Source of the DNA: Brachycybe producta
Lineage: Eukaryota > Arthropoda > Diplopoda > Playtdesmida > Andrognathidae
Direction of reading: 5' to 3'
NCBI GenBank assembly: GCA_036925085.1
Contig: JAUPFP010000007.1
Coordinates: forward strand, 1,121,501-1,185,500
DNA length: 64,000 nt
In this document: positions 21,015 through 31,690 of the stretch, piece by piece
Numbering within the stretch: the stretch's first letter is position 1
Layout: the number at the start of each line of letters is the position of its first letter
The notes under the pieces: generated by a model
What the model was told of the DNA's origin: nothing
Seen by the model: the letters and a program-made list of their open reading frames with translations, nothing else
Database searches by the model: none
Position numbers and translations under genes: made by a program

Positions 21015-22177
21015 GATGAACAATTTAAAGTTCCTTTCTTGAATTTGAACCTTAGACCTTCCTCTCAACCCCTTTAACTTAAACCCAAGATAATAATAAT
21101 CAATGGTGAGGTTTTCTTAACTCTTCTTCTTCTATTAGAAATTTTAACCCTTTCTTCTTCACAAGTAGAGGCCTTACACCATTTAGAAAAATAAAGAGAA
21201 GTATAATAATCGTGATAAAGAAGAAGCCATTCATCAAGTCATAAACGACCTCACACACACAGCATTAATGTCATTTAAACTGGTATTATAATAATGATAA
21301 TAATCATCATCATATTCTTCTCTTGAGTGAGGATCGACCGACCATTTAATTAAAGTACAGGTAATATTTATATATTATACACTTTATACATAACCGTCAT
21401 GAAGAACCTATATATATATGTAATATAATTGGGGGGAAGCATCAGTCTCTCTTGTCATCACCACTATAGAGACCCAACACCAAATAATGATGGTTTTGTC
21501 CTAATATATTTTAAGATGATGATGATAGAAGACAATAGAAAAAAAGCCTCTTCCTCCAACCTCCACCACACTATACCAACCACCCTTTAAAAATATGTTA
21601 AAAGATCCTCAAAGTGCACAATAATAATAACCAAATGGAAGTTTTTCAGAGAAAAAAAAACCATAAACATTTAGGTTTATTGTAGATAAGAAGTGAATTC
21701 ATATCTTGATCGAATTCAAAATACAAATTTCACTGTCATTTTCTTCTAATATTTACTTTTTTTTTTCATCTATAAGAATTTCATTAAAATTTCTCATAAA
21801 AAATACTACGAGAGAAGGTTTTTTTTGGGAAGGAGGTTCTTCATTTTCTAACTCATATGTCGCCTCATTTCCATTTGTCAACAATATTTCAAAGATAAGA
21901 AGAAGAAAAAAAACTTATATGTTTTTTATTTCAAAGTTGAAAACAATCTTAAATCATATATTTTATATTCGTGTTTTTTTCTTCTTCTTCATCCGGATTT
22001 ATTTCCAAATGATAGATTTTTTTTCTTCTTCTTCTTCCTTTTTTTCTTCGGAAATTTCAAACTTTTGTTACCGTTTCACTTCACTTCTTCTTCTTCTTCA
22101 GTCACTTTCTTTTAGGATTTTTTCTATCTGATTGAATTGACTTAAAATCAACTTTTTAATCTACATAATGTTTTTTT
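21015..22177. other. AT-rich intergenic DNA
   Basis: Many TTC and AAG runs (for example 22024-22036 and 22086-22100) and long T runs. The 141-codon frame at 21706-22131 is phenylalanine- and serine-rich low complexity and is not supported as a gene. Confidence 0.55.
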
Positions 22178-22195
22178 GGGGGGGGGGGGGGGGGG
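22178..22195. repeat. G18 homopolymer
   Basis: Uninterrupted G run after T7. Confidence 0.95.
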
Positions 22196-22279
22196 CTGAA
22201 ATTCAACAAGGATTACTTCGGGGCTCTTCTGGTGATTTTTGGGCAGGGGATCCTTCTTCTTGAGCTAACTGTTTGAACT

Positions 22280-22475
22280 ACAGGCAAATGTGCTCAGCAG
22301 TAAAATTTCTTTTTGCTCCGCCCTTTTATGAACGTCATCAATTTCTAATTGGTTTGTTACGTGGTCTGATGTCACATGCCCCGCCCTTTTCAATTACTAA
22401 TAGGTTGATATTTGGTCTGACGCTCATAAAGGGCGGGGCCAACAAAATTTTACTGCTGACGGCACACTTGCCTGT
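22280..22475. mobile_element. FB9 foldback (copy 2), variant arms
   Basis: ACAGGCAAATGTGCTCAGCA on the left, with TGCTGACGGCACACTTGCCT then GT on the right. Flanks gtttgaact (22271-22279) and gttttaact (22476-22484) form a 9-bp TSD with one mismatch. Internally it has CTCCGCCCTTTTATGAACG and CGCTCATAAAGGGCGGGG. Confidence 0.85.
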
Positions 22476-22528
22476 GTTTTAACTGTACTACACGTATTTC
22501 CCTTTGTTAACTTGTCCCCGGAATGACC

Positions 22529-22733
22529 ACAGGCAATTAGAAATCGGGACAAACAGAAGTTGGCTCCGCCCTTTTTATGACGACCGGAAACTTCTAATTG
22601 GTTTGTTGTGTGGGGTTCGACGTATAAAAGGGCAGAGCATTTGACGTCAGACTACATAACCAATCAATTAGAAGTTGCGTTCCTCATAAAAAGGTAGGAG
22701 CCAACTTATTTGTCCCGATTTCTAAATGCCTGT
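22529..22733. mobile_element. FB9 foldback (copy 3)
   Basis: ACAGGCAATTAGAAATCGGG to CCCGATTTCTAAATGCCTGT, with perfect 9-bp TSD ggaatgacc at 22520-22528 and 22734-22742. It lies only about 50 bp from copy 2, which has different subterminal sequence, so these are independent insertions. Confidence 0.9.
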
Positions 22734-22742
22734 GGAATGACC

Positions 22743-23410
22743 TCGCGATGTCGATGGGGACAATAATCTCTCCAATAAAAATAAAGATTATTTTTAACTT
22801 TTAACCCTCTGTGTACGATTTCAATAAAAAAAATAAAGGTGGTTGTTCTTTGTTGGAGATCTGTTTTAGAGGGTTCAAAAGTTCAAATTCAAGCGATATA
22901 AGTTCCCTTTTTATTATGAATTTGGGATCAATCGATTGTGGATCGATTTTCGACATTCAACCGTCGATTCGGTTAAGAGTTAAAATAAATGTATAGAAAA
23001 TAGATTTTTATATAAAAAAAACCACAAATCTGTTATTTATTCATTTTTATTGTTAAGATCGTTTTTACGAACAGCTGGTTTTCAAACTTTGTTTAGGTTA
23101 GGAATTCGAAAGACGAAAAAAGCGCTAAGATTCGAGTTTTCGAATCTCGAATATTTTTCAAGATTCGCCGGAATCGAGAATTCGAAATGTCCCATCCCTA
23201 CTAGAAATGTTTCGATTTTAATATCTGGGGTGGAGGGATGTTTTAGTCTTTATCACATTCGGTTAGAGCTGGCAGAATTTTCGATATATCGATATTTTTA
23301 AAAAATAAATCGAAAGGGAAAAAAATAAAAAATGTTTGAATGCCGATTCGGTATCAACTCTCATCATCGTTATGTGATTGGTACAACCCTAGAAAATTGC
23401 TTGTTTTAAT
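22743..23410. repeat. Degenerate ATTCGA/ATCGAT-rich repeat region
   Basis: The segment 23085-23206 (AATTCGAAAGACGAAAAAAG, then TTCGAGTTTTCGAATCTCGA, ending TCCCATCCCTA) is an inverted match to 52446-52560. Around it are other ATCGATTGTGGATCGATTTT-type blocks and an ATCGATATTTTT patch at 23280-23300. Probably remnants of hAT-like elements with TAGGGATGGGC ends. Confidence 0.6.
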
Positions 23411-24370
23411 TTTTATTTTTATTTCCACCTCTACATAACTAACTCGGAATAAAAATCCCTATTTTTTTAAGCGAAGTTTAGTAGAGAAAGAAAATAATGA
23501 AAATTCATTTGTTTGTTTGGAGCTTACTTAAATGCTTCGTCATTTTCATTATTATAATTCCTCTCTCCCTCTCTCTCATATATGGAGAAAATACCAGAAT
23601 AATAATAATAAAACTCATGAATTTAATTCTGTTACTATTTTTATATTTACGTATAGAAATAATTAAAGGAAAAAAGAGGAAAGATGAAACTGAATTTTTC
23701 ATTTCATTTCAAATAGCTTTTGTGTGTATTATTTATTATTGTCATTATTCGTATTATAAATGCTTTTTTGTTGTTGTTGTTGTTGTTGTTTGATGAAATT
23801 TTCCTTCATTTCTCATTGAATAAATAAGATTTACTAATATTTCAAAATAAATCAAATACAAAAAAAAATACAATAAACATTGTTCTCCCTATTTCATTAT
23901 AATCGAAATTTGAAATCTAACTGAAACATAAAAAATAATGATTCTATTTATAAATAAACTTTCTTTCTTTTTGTTGCAATTTGACATAAAACTTTTTTTT
24001 TTGTAGAAAAAAATAGAATAATTGCATTTTCAAATTCCGTAATTAGAACATTTAATTAATATGTTTCTTAATGAAATAGAATATGTTATCTTTCTAAATA
24101 AATAAAAAAAATGGGTGCGCGGCATTAGGACAAAAAAAAATAATGGAAATTGTCTCCAATTATTCTTATATTATTAGGTTCCACCCATTAATCATTTGAA
24201 ATCTCGAAGAAGAAGAAGAAAACCCTATTTTCTTCTTCTTTCTCTTAAAACTTTTTTTTTAAAAAATAAATTCAAATTAAAAACAAATAAGACTTAATGG
24301 CGCCAATCATAATAATTGAATTTAGCCCAGGCCCCCCCCTCTCCCCAAAAAAAATCTATTTTTAAACCCA
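23411..24370. other. AT-rich intergenic DNA
   Basis: A (TTG)n patch at 23772-23791, AATAATAAT patches and long T/A runs. No gene. Confidence 0.55.
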
Positions 24371-24865
24371 CTTAATCTGGTTTTTAAAAAGTGTAAACGC
24401 CTCTAGAACTGTTTAAAGTTATTCTGTTTTTTCCAGAAGCAAAATTAATGAGAAAAATTTGAAGCTAGACAAATAGAAGGATGAACACACACATCCTATA
24501 GATTAGACCACTTTTGGTGGTCGAATTCTACTGCAAAATGTAATCGGTTTGACGTCAAAACAGACAACTCGAGTTGTCTTTTTTTTTTTTTTTGCAGTTT
24601 ACTCAAAAATACTAGGACCACTGATGAATTATTACAAACGACTCGAGTGGTCAGTTTGAACAACGATTACATTTTGCATTCGAAGTTGACCACAAAAAGT
24701 GGTTCGTGCGAAAAGGCTCTTAAAGAAGCATGAATGTACGAAGTGATTGCCAATGTACAGGATGAAAATATGTCTAGCTACTTCCAAACTTTTTTTTTAG
24801 CTTCTGAAAGACAAAATATAAAAGAGTTCTATGGACATTTACATTTTGAAACCACTTTAATTAAA
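24371..24865. mobile_element. PALB copy 2, carrying a nested foldback
   Basis: The left part has GGTTTTTAAAAAGTGTAAAC and CAGAAGCAAAATTAATGAGA; the right part has AGCTTCTGAAAGACAAAATA and TACATTTTGAAACCACTTTA. These are the outer arms of PALB. The central arms are replaced by the foldback at 24507-24713. Boundaries are approximate. Confidence 0.5.
24507..24713. mobile_element. GACCACTTTT foldback (copy 1)
   Basis: ACCACTTTTGGTGGTCGAAT and CTGCAAAATGTAATCG pair with CGATTACATTTTGCATTCGA and GACCACAAAAAGTGGT. A smaller palindrome, ACAACTCGAGTTGT, lies inside. Related to 33086-33241. Confidence 0.75.
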
Positions 24866-25039
24866 TGGGCTTTAAAATCGCTTCAAAAAGATTATTCATA
24901 AAAGAAATCAATCAAATATGAAACTTCATTTATGTTTCTAATAGAAATTCAATTTTTAATGAATACTTTGTTGTTTTCAAGTCAAATTACTCTAATCAAC
25001 ATCGATTCTTTCCGGAGCTAAATTAATAAAATTAATATT

Positions 25040-25245
25040 TTTCATCTGTTTTAAAGTTGTGTCATTTTCAAACCGATATAAAAGCTTATTTTGAAAGATA
25101 TTATCAATATTAAAAGAACCCTTTAAATGACTTCGCTACTTTTCTAGTTTGTAAAACACAATTCAAAATTTCTTTTCATTTTGCAACCAAAAATAAAAAA
25201 AATAATCAAAAGACGTTTAAAACTTTAAAACCACCTTTAAATGTT
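25040..25245. mobile_element. PALB copy 3, right half
   Basis: Has ATTTTCAAACCGATATAAAA, TTTTGAAAGATATTATCAAT, CTTTTCTAGTTTGTAAAACA and ACTTTAAAACCACCTTTAAA in PALB order. The left half is too diverged to define. Confidence 0.6.
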
Positions 25246-25651
25246 TGTTTAATCTTAAAATTCTGAAAATAAAACTAGGATCAGATAAAAATGAGCAACA
25301 TTGAATTGAGGGGTGCAATGTGACACAATATGTGTCACATTGTTTGTTTAATGTGAAAACAACTTTAATTTCATGATAAGAAATTCCGCGCGTTATCTTA
25401 ATTAAGTCTTCAGAGGTCCAAATTCAATAAGAAATGTCGACACTCGTAAATTCATAATTCACCTCTTTAACTCTCTAAACAGGGTTCTCTCCTAACATAG
25501 AAAAAAAAATCAACTTTCAAAAAAATGTTCAATACAACAAAAGTGTGTTTTATCATCAGAAAAACAGAGAAAGAGTTCAAGTGCTAAGTTCAAGTACTAA
25601 GTTTTAGACATGAAATTGGGCCTGAATTTTGTCTGCATGTCTGTCTGTGCT

Positions 25652-25654
<3 letters not shown>
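25246..25654. other. Intergenic DNA with a short palindrome
   Basis: AATGTGACACAATATGTGTC then ACATT at about 25317-25341 is a perfect 25-nt palindrome. Otherwise AT-rich with no gene. Confidence 0.5.

Positions 25655-25706
<52 letters not shown>
25655..25706. repeat. (CT)n microsatellite, about 26 units
   Basis: Uninterrupted CT dinucleotides. Confidence 0.95.
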
Positions 25707-25710
<4 letters not shown>

Positions 25711-25779
25711 CAGTTCTTAATAGATTCCTTCTCCCATTCTAAACACACACAAAAGAGTGAAAATTTCTCTTTCTTTCTT

Positions 25780-25970
25780 TCTTTCTGAAATGTAATACTA
25801 TAGAATATAACCATATAAGAAGCTGGGATTGTAGTAAAGAAGGGCCCACCCCAATCTCTCCCCTATACACGAGTATGACACCCGCCGCAAGCCATTTCAT
25901 TATATCTATAACGAGCTGTGGTGTGGTTCCTCCGGGAATTACTCTAGCTTCCCCCCATTTGACACACAAA
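25780..25970. other. GC-richer segment, unassigned
   Basis: More balanced base composition than its neighbours. The minus-strand open frame of 76 codons (25739-25969) is not low-complexity over its middle (GGTTPQLVIDIMKWLAAGVI). I do not recognise it, and it has no conserved-domain pattern I can name. It could be a transposon or exon remnant or chance. Confidence 0.25.
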
Positions 25971-26040
25971 AGATACCGAAAAAGAAGAAAATTAAGGCGT
26001 AGAAAACCCTAAATTATAGACGTGTGTGTATATCTATGAG

Positions 26041-26042
26041 AC

Positions 26043-26074
<32 letters not shown>

Positions 26075-26075
26075 A
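26041..26075. repeat. (AG)n microsatellite
   Basis: AGAAAGAAAGAAAG followed by AG repeats. Confidence 0.85.
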
Positions 26076-26279
26076 GAGAAGAAAAAAAAGGGTTAAGAAC
26101 TTTTTCTTAGAATTAATGTTAGAAAACGGCACAAATTGACACGAACTCCACCACATTTCAGTATCTTGTTGAGCACTTTGGTGGTTTTCTATAATATTAT
26201 TTCAAGTAATAAAAAAACCCTTAGCATTTGAACCCTCTGACACAGGGTTCCAACATTTTGAAAGACCTTCTCACTTGGT

Positions 26280-26590
26280 AGCGCTGAATAAGACAGGCAG
26301 TTAGAAATAGGAGAGCACTTCAGTTGGCTCCGCCCTTGTTATAACGACCGGCAACTTCTAATTGGTTGGTTATGTAGTCTGACGTCACATGCTCCGCTCT
26401 TTTCAACTTCGAACCACACAACAAACCAATTAGAAGTTGGCGGTCGTCATAATAAGGGCGGAGCCAACTGAAGTTCTCTCCTATTTCTAACTGCCTGTCT
26501 GAATAAGCGCCAAATGGAACAAGCATCAAATTGAACAAACGCGTAAACAGAACAAGCGCCAAATTCAACAAACGCCAAACTGAATAACTG
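26280..26590. repeat. Dispersed 16-bp motif locus 5, split by FB9
   Basis: GGTAGCGCTGAATAAG is interrupted by an FB9 insertion and resumes as CTGAATAAGCGCCAAATGGA, followed by GAACAAACGCGTAAAC, GAACAAGCGCCAAATTC and AACAAACGCCAAACTGAATA. Removing the insert and one TSD copy restores a continuous motif array. Confidence 0.8.
26293..26498. mobile_element. FB9 foldback (copy 4), inserted in the 16-bp motif array
   Basis: ACAGGCAGTTAGAAATAGGA to TCCTATTTCTAACTGCCTGT. TSD ctgaataag at 26284-26292 and 26499-26507, perfect. The duplicated 9-mer is part of the host motif itself. Arms carry GTTGGCTCCGCCCTTGTTAT and its complement. Confidence 0.9.
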
Positions 26591-27493
26591 AAAGACTTTT
26601 TAATAAATTATTGCTATGCTGGAATCCTTGTTTAGAGAGGTCAAAATTGAAGTTCAAAAGGCCCGAAGTTTCTTTCTTGAATTCGGACCGATGTAACTTG
26701 CAATGCAATTTTTTTTTAAATATATATATATATATATATATGACTGTCTGGGTTAACCTTTTATTGCCAGACTTTGAACAAAGAATGTGACCATCTGAGA
26801 GGTCAGTGTAACTGACCACACACATAGCATACATAGACACTACATGGGCACCGAGTTTCATCGCTTTACGAGCTCAGATTATGTCAATGGAGTATAAAAC
26901 CCATTTTGTGTGTCAGAGAGAGAGAGAGAGAGAGAGAGAGAAGAAGAAGAAAAAAGACAGAAAAGACCCTAAAAAAAGATGACCCACACCTTAATTCCAA
27001 TTGTCCTCTTGAAATAAAGGTCATCTTTATCTTTTTCAGTCCTTTTTTCACTTTTAAAAAACATCATATCTTTTTACATAAACAAAAGACAAAAATGGTT
27101 GTTTTCTGAGAGAACGACAGAAATAAGATCATCAACAACGACGACAACTCGGTTAATGGTCAAGAAAGACTCAAAACGACAAAAGAAAATCCTGAAGGAC
27201 CGACCCTCTCTCGCTCTCTCTTTCTCTCTCTCTCTAAATTGCAAAAGTTGAAATTGGGATGGAAATTGTGAGGGGGTTTTAGAAGTCAAGAGGAATAAGT
27301 GAAGAATTTCTTGGAGTAAATTGAGTTGAAAATAAAAAGACCTTCCATAGACACATATCAATGTTGCAGTTCTGACATCTTTTATTAAAGCAGCAATCGA
27401 GCAACTTTTTTTTCATTTGTCTTCTTGTTCCACCAAAATTCTTTATCATATCATTGACAAAATGGCGTACTTTGTCTCCATTTCTATATAAAA
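26591..27493. other. Intergenic DNA with microsatellites
   Basis: (TA)n at 26721-26741, (GA)n at 26915-26941 and a CT-rich patch at 27206-27233. No gene recognised. Confidence 0.55.
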
Positions 27494-27654
27494 ACTAGTG
27501 GGGTAACCCGTCATAAATAACGGGAGCCAAATTCACAGGCAATTGTGCCCAGCATTAGAATTTCTTTTCCTCCGCCCTTTTATTTAAATTTATATAAATT
27601 CCGACGTGCTTCAAGGTTTTTGTAGTGTTACTCCACACACACACACACAGACCT

Positions 27655-27712
<58 letters not shown>
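27494..27712. mobile_element. ACTAGTGGGG element, internally deleted copy with expanded TA tail
   Basis: Begins ACTAGTGGGGTAACCCGTCA, has the terminal hairpin, then the left FB9-like arm (ACAGGCAATTGTGCCCAGCA to TCCGCCCTTTTAT). It jumps directly to TATATAAATTCCGACGTGCT, the right end of the long copy at 11193. About 440 bp is missing compared with that copy. The tail (ACAGACCTGGGATATATA) runs into a (TA)n array of about 27 units (27658-27712), apparently an expansion of the element's own TA tract. Confidence 0.78.
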
Positions 27713-27714
<2 letters not shown>

Positions 27715-27783
27715 GTCACTTATCCCTCTTGGCTTCTATGAAGCAAGTTTGAGATAAAACTGAAAAGTCACAGCTTCAATTGC

Positions 27784-27806
27784 AACAACAACAACAACAA
27801 CAACAG
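27784..27806. repeat. (CAA)n microsatellite
   Basis: About eight CAA units. Confidence 0.9.
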
Positions 27807-28247
27807 CTGTAAAAAATAAGAGAACCTTTAAAAACCATTAATTCAAGCTTCATTGAACTGACTTTTTTCTTTTGCTGTTATCCCCCGCCTCGCCCCCCCC
27901 CCCTTTTTCCAAAAAAATGCTTTTAAATTCAATTTCTAAATAAAATTACAAACAGAATAAATAGTATGTGATCAATTATTTTATTTTGGATTTTGTTTGA
28001 GTGTTTTATAAAATCTTTAAAGCGCCCATAAAATTTCCATTAAATATTCGGTTATTTCTGAAAGAAAGAAAAAAGTAGAAACAAAAAAAAACACACAAAA
28101 AGATTTTCAGAAAACAGAAAAAAGAAAAGCCCTTAAAGCGTCAGAGATTTCAAAAGTATTGATTTAGATTACAAATGCATTGTTTTCACTATATAAGTCT
28201 TGTGTGTCATGTCACCACCTTATAGACAAAAAGAAAAAAATACAACT
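27807..28247. other. AT-rich intergenic DNA
   Basis: A C-rich patch at 27882-27903; otherwise A runs. Nothing recognised. Confidence 0.5.
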
Positions 28248-28366
28248 TCGTATTTCATTTGGGTGAAATTTGTCCATTTCGTGAAATTAACCATAACTTG
28301 GTCCTGCTACAAAACACGAAATGGACATACATTTCGTGTAATGGACAATTACACCAAATGGATGCG
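28248..28366. mobile_element. CATTTNGTGTAA foldback (copy 1)
   Basis: The right arm CACGAAATGGACATACATTT, then CGTGTAATGGACAATTACAC, is nearly identical to the right arm of the copy at 28689. The left arm (CATTTGGGTGAAATTTGTCC, ATTTCGTGAAATT) is more diverged. Confidence 0.7.
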
Positions 28367-28688
28367 GCCACATAAATATATATATTTTTCACAGTTTGAC
28401 ACATTTCTAAATTTTTCTCTTCTTTTTCTTCCTTATCCTTAAGTAACATTAAATCGAGTTATAAACTAGATTTCGACAAATGATATCAGGGGTACTAAAC
28501 TGTCAACACATTCGTGCGACCTTTTTTTTTCTTTCTATTTGATCAATTCCTGATGCCATTTAAACAAAAATCTCAAGTCGTTTTTCACATAATCTGAACA
28601 GAAAAGACACCAAAAAAAAAACGAAAACCTATCAATCAATATATTTACAGAGTAACTGAGACATACATTATATACATGTATATGTCGC
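28367..28688. other. Spacer between two related foldbacks
   Basis: AT-rich, no repeat or gene recognised. Confidence 0.5.
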
Positions 28689-28824
28689 CGCATCTATTTG
28701 GTGTAAATTGTCCATTACACGAAATGTATGTCCATTTCGCGAAATGAACATAGATTGGCCTCAGATGCAAAATACGAAATGGACATACATTTCGTGTAAT
28801 GGACAATTACACAAAATGGATGCG
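28689..28824. mobile_element. CATTTNGTGTAA foldback (copy 2)
   Basis: CGCATCTATTTGGTGTAAAT, TGTCCATTACACGAAATGTA and TGTCCATTTCG form the left arm, matched by CGAAATGGACATACATTTCG, TGTAATGGACAATTACAC and AAAATGGATGCG on the right. The arms are about 52 bp with very few mismatches and each contains an internal palindrome. Confidence 0.82.
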
Positions 28825-28829
28825 AAATG

Positions 28830-29508
28830 AAAATGCTGAATGAAAATCAAATATTCGAACTGAATTGAAAATTAGAAATGACTCCGATTCCGATTCATTT
28901 TCGATTAATCGTGTAAAGATTAACCGATTATTAACAACATGAATAGATTAAAAAGGATTTGATTCGATAAAAAATAAAAAAATAGAATGAATCGATTTAA
29001 GCAATGATAAAAATGAAATTAATCGATCCAAACCTCTAGGCGATTCTTCTTTCGATTTTTTTTTCTCCAAAAATTCACTGTTGTGACATTGCGCCTTTCA
29101 TAAGTGAAAAACATATTCTAAGCACACATTCTCTTTATTATGTGTTACAAATGAAACTCCTCCAATGTCAACATGACGTCACAATGGAATAACATGATAA
29201 GTTCAGCTAAATGTCTGTTACACCTCCATGAGTCCATGACGTCAGACCGATTTTTAATCGGAATCGAATCGTATATGATTTTATGCTTGAAAATAAACTT
29301 GTATTATGGATTATGCCTCTCTAGTTCATTTTATAACAATGCATTATTTTTCAGCTCCACCAGAACAACATTACAGTAATTGTTATTGGGTTTTGACAAT
29401 CCATTTGACATGCAGCAATTGTCCTTCTGCCATAGGCCTTCTTGACTGTGTGTTGCAAAGTCATTTTTCAAATTCAAATTCGATTCATCATCAATGCCCA
29501 TCCCCCTA
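28830..29508. repeat. GATTCGAT-rich degenerate hAT-like remnants
   Basis: Many ATTCGAT and AATCGATT blocks (28866-29058), with CCAAACCTCTA near 29028 and ATGCCCATCCCCCTA at 29494-29508. The last is the reverse of TAGGG-ATGGGC ends as at 52446. I could not draw firm boundaries. Confidence 0.45.
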
Positions 29509-29522
29509 ATTGAAGTTATAAG

Positions 29523-29749
29523 ACAGGCATTTAGAAATCGGGACGAACTTCAGTTTTCTCTGCCCTTTTTATGACAAACGCAACTTCTAATTGGTTATGT
29601 ATATAATTATGTATTATAATTTCTAGTTGGTTATGCAGTCTGCTCCGCCCTTTTCAACGTCGAACCACACAACAAACCAATTAGAAGTTGCCAGACGTCA
29701 GAAAAAGGGCGGAGCCAACTGAAGTTCGTCCCGATTTGTAAATGTCTGT
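29523..29749. mobile_element. FB9 foldback (copy 5)
   Basis: ACAGGCATTTAGAAATCGGG to CCCGATTTGTAAATGTCTGT, perfect 9-bp TSD agttataag at 29514-29522 and 29750-29758. About 20 bp longer than its sisters because of a small internal duplication around TTATGTATATAATTATGTAT. Confidence 0.88.
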
Positions 29750-29785
29750 AGTTATAAGATAATCAAACGACTTTAAAGGTTAGTT

Positions 29786-30392
29786 CAGTGACTAGCGTTT
29801 GCCCATTAGAACTAGCAGAGCGCATGCGCATTACCATCTTATCGTTTTATATAGGAAAACTAACCGAACCTAACCATCCCTATAGTGAACGTCTCATTGG
29901 CAGTTTCCATTGGTGATCCATAGATGGCGCTGCTAACGCAAATCTGCAGTCACTTTCCTATATAAAACGATACGATGGTAATGCGCATGCGCTCTGCTAG
30001 TTCTAATGGGCAAACGCTAGTGTTCAGTGGCGTAGCTAGAGGTTGTGCCGACCGGGTCGGTGCTTGAGTTTGCCCTCCCCCCCCTTCTCCTTACGGAAAA
30101 CACAACACGATACACATCAGTGGCACAACCAGGATTCTGGTATGTAAGGGGGCCAAACGATATTATCGATATCCAGTGATTGAAATGGTTTCTATAATTT
30201 TATATTAATTATGAAATTATTAAATAAACCAGAGCTCAGACTTAAAATCATAATTCTGAATTGTAGAATACATTCCACGAGCGCAGCGAGCAACAAAAAT
30301 TTCATAATTTCTTCTTGGGCCATCTTAAAAGAATTTTATAAAGCTCCTTCCCCAAAAAAGTGCCGCCCGGGGCGGACCGCCCTACGCTACTG
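29786..30392. mobile_element. hAT-like element split five bases from its end
   Basis: Once the inserted foldback is set aside, the left end CAGTG continues as GCGTAGCTAGAGG and the right end is CCTACGCTACTG. Flanks ggttagtt at 29778-29785 and 30393-30400 form a perfect 8-bp TSD. CAGTGGCGTAGC is a typical hAT terminus. The rest is about 370 bp with a C run at 30073 and no transposase reading frame. A second, imperfect CAGTGGC-AACCAGG block near 30118 may be a fragment of another such element. Confidence 0.85.
29791..30021. mobile_element. Long-arm foldback inserted in the hAT-like element
   Basis: The arm ACTAGCGTTTGCCCATTAGA, ACTAGCAGAGCGCATGCGCA, TTACCATCTTATCGTTTTAT, ATAGGAAA is matched base for base, apart from one indel, by the complementary arm ending AATGGGCAAACGCTAGT. 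The arms are about 68 bp, with a loop of about 95 bp that includes AGATGGCGCTGC. The TSD gttcagtg at 29783-29790 and 30022-30029 is perfect (8 bp). High arm identity implies recent origin or active maintenance. Confidence 0.92.
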
Positions 30393-30400
30393 GGTTAGTT

Positions 30401-31690
30401 AGTTTCATCAGGTGTTAAAACTTGCAAAGAAACGAACTGAAAGGCGGGAAAGGAGAAATATATAAATCAAAAGGTTTACAACAACAAGAAAACCGTTCTC
30501 TAGACCGTCAAAATAATGGTTCCGAGATGTTCTTTTAAGTGGCACTCAAAAAAAAAGGGGAGGGGGAGAGGGGAACACATTCATTGTCTTCTTCCCCCCC
30601 CCCCCCTCAATACCTACTCTCTCTCTCTCCTTACTGTATATCTCTTACTTTTCTCTTTATTCCCAAATTCCCACTAAACTATATAACCAAATTCACTTTG
30701 TAACTCAAGAGAAATTTATCTAGATGTCACTTTGAAGTTCAAAGTTCAACTTAAGAGTAAATAAAATAAACTCATATAAAAAAGCTCCCTTTTTTTTGGA
30801 AAAGTCAATAAAAAAAACCCAAAGTTAAATCACCTGCCGTTTAGAGATAAAACATTTCTTTTTACCTAGGATATTTTACCTTTGTTTATAGTCGACATTA
30901 TTTTCTGAAATCACACATCCTCTTTCTTATCCAGAAACCCGAATGATTTCTTATTACAGAAAAGCAATAAGACTGTCATATGATACTAAATTGTCATATC
31001 TAGCTCATATAACCATGTAATAAGTCACAAAAGCATGTCATTTTGTCATATGACTATTGTACAACATAATTATAACAGTCATAAAACAATTGCAATTGTG
31101 CTCAAGCAGTGACATAATAAAGTACGACTGTCGCAATTTTATGACTTTTTTGCTGTAATGAAGCTCAGGATGCTGATTTTCAAATGTTTTCCATTTCCCT
31201 TTGACCTTTCACAAATGGCAACGTTTTCTTATTTAAAAGGCAGTTTTACAAACAAATTATGCCCATTTCCAGTACTAATGGACCATCATTAACGTTGATC
31301 CCTTTCTATGTCGAACTCTTTTGTGACTACAATTAAAAACTATTTCTAACTAATGTATGTATAAAGAGAAAATTATCGATTCAAAAAACATGTAAAATAT
31401 TCAACCCAAATTAATTTCATAATTCAGATCATTTAATCCCGTATTTTTTTTTTTGCTAAATTCCATCACAATTTCTAGTTTTCTTGATGTTTCTAGATTT
31501 GAGTTACCACAAACAAACCTGTCTTGTGAATGAATGTGAATACAAATTCTGAAGAACAAGTGATCATCGTGTTTAATGCCCCACTTTAAACGTACCATTT
31601 ACCGTGAAATCACATTTTAATGCAATAAAAACATCAACCAAAGTAAAATTGAGAAGAAAAAGGTTTCAAAAAAACGCACTAACTAACCTT
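30401..31690. other. Intergenic DNA
   Basis: C-rich patch at 30594-30605 followed by CT repeats, several TGTCATATGAC-type short palindromes at 30975-31060, otherwise AT-rich. No gene. Confidence 0.5.

Noticed and set aside
21706-22131. 141-codon frame
   Set aside because: F- and S-rich product of TTC runs; no domain.
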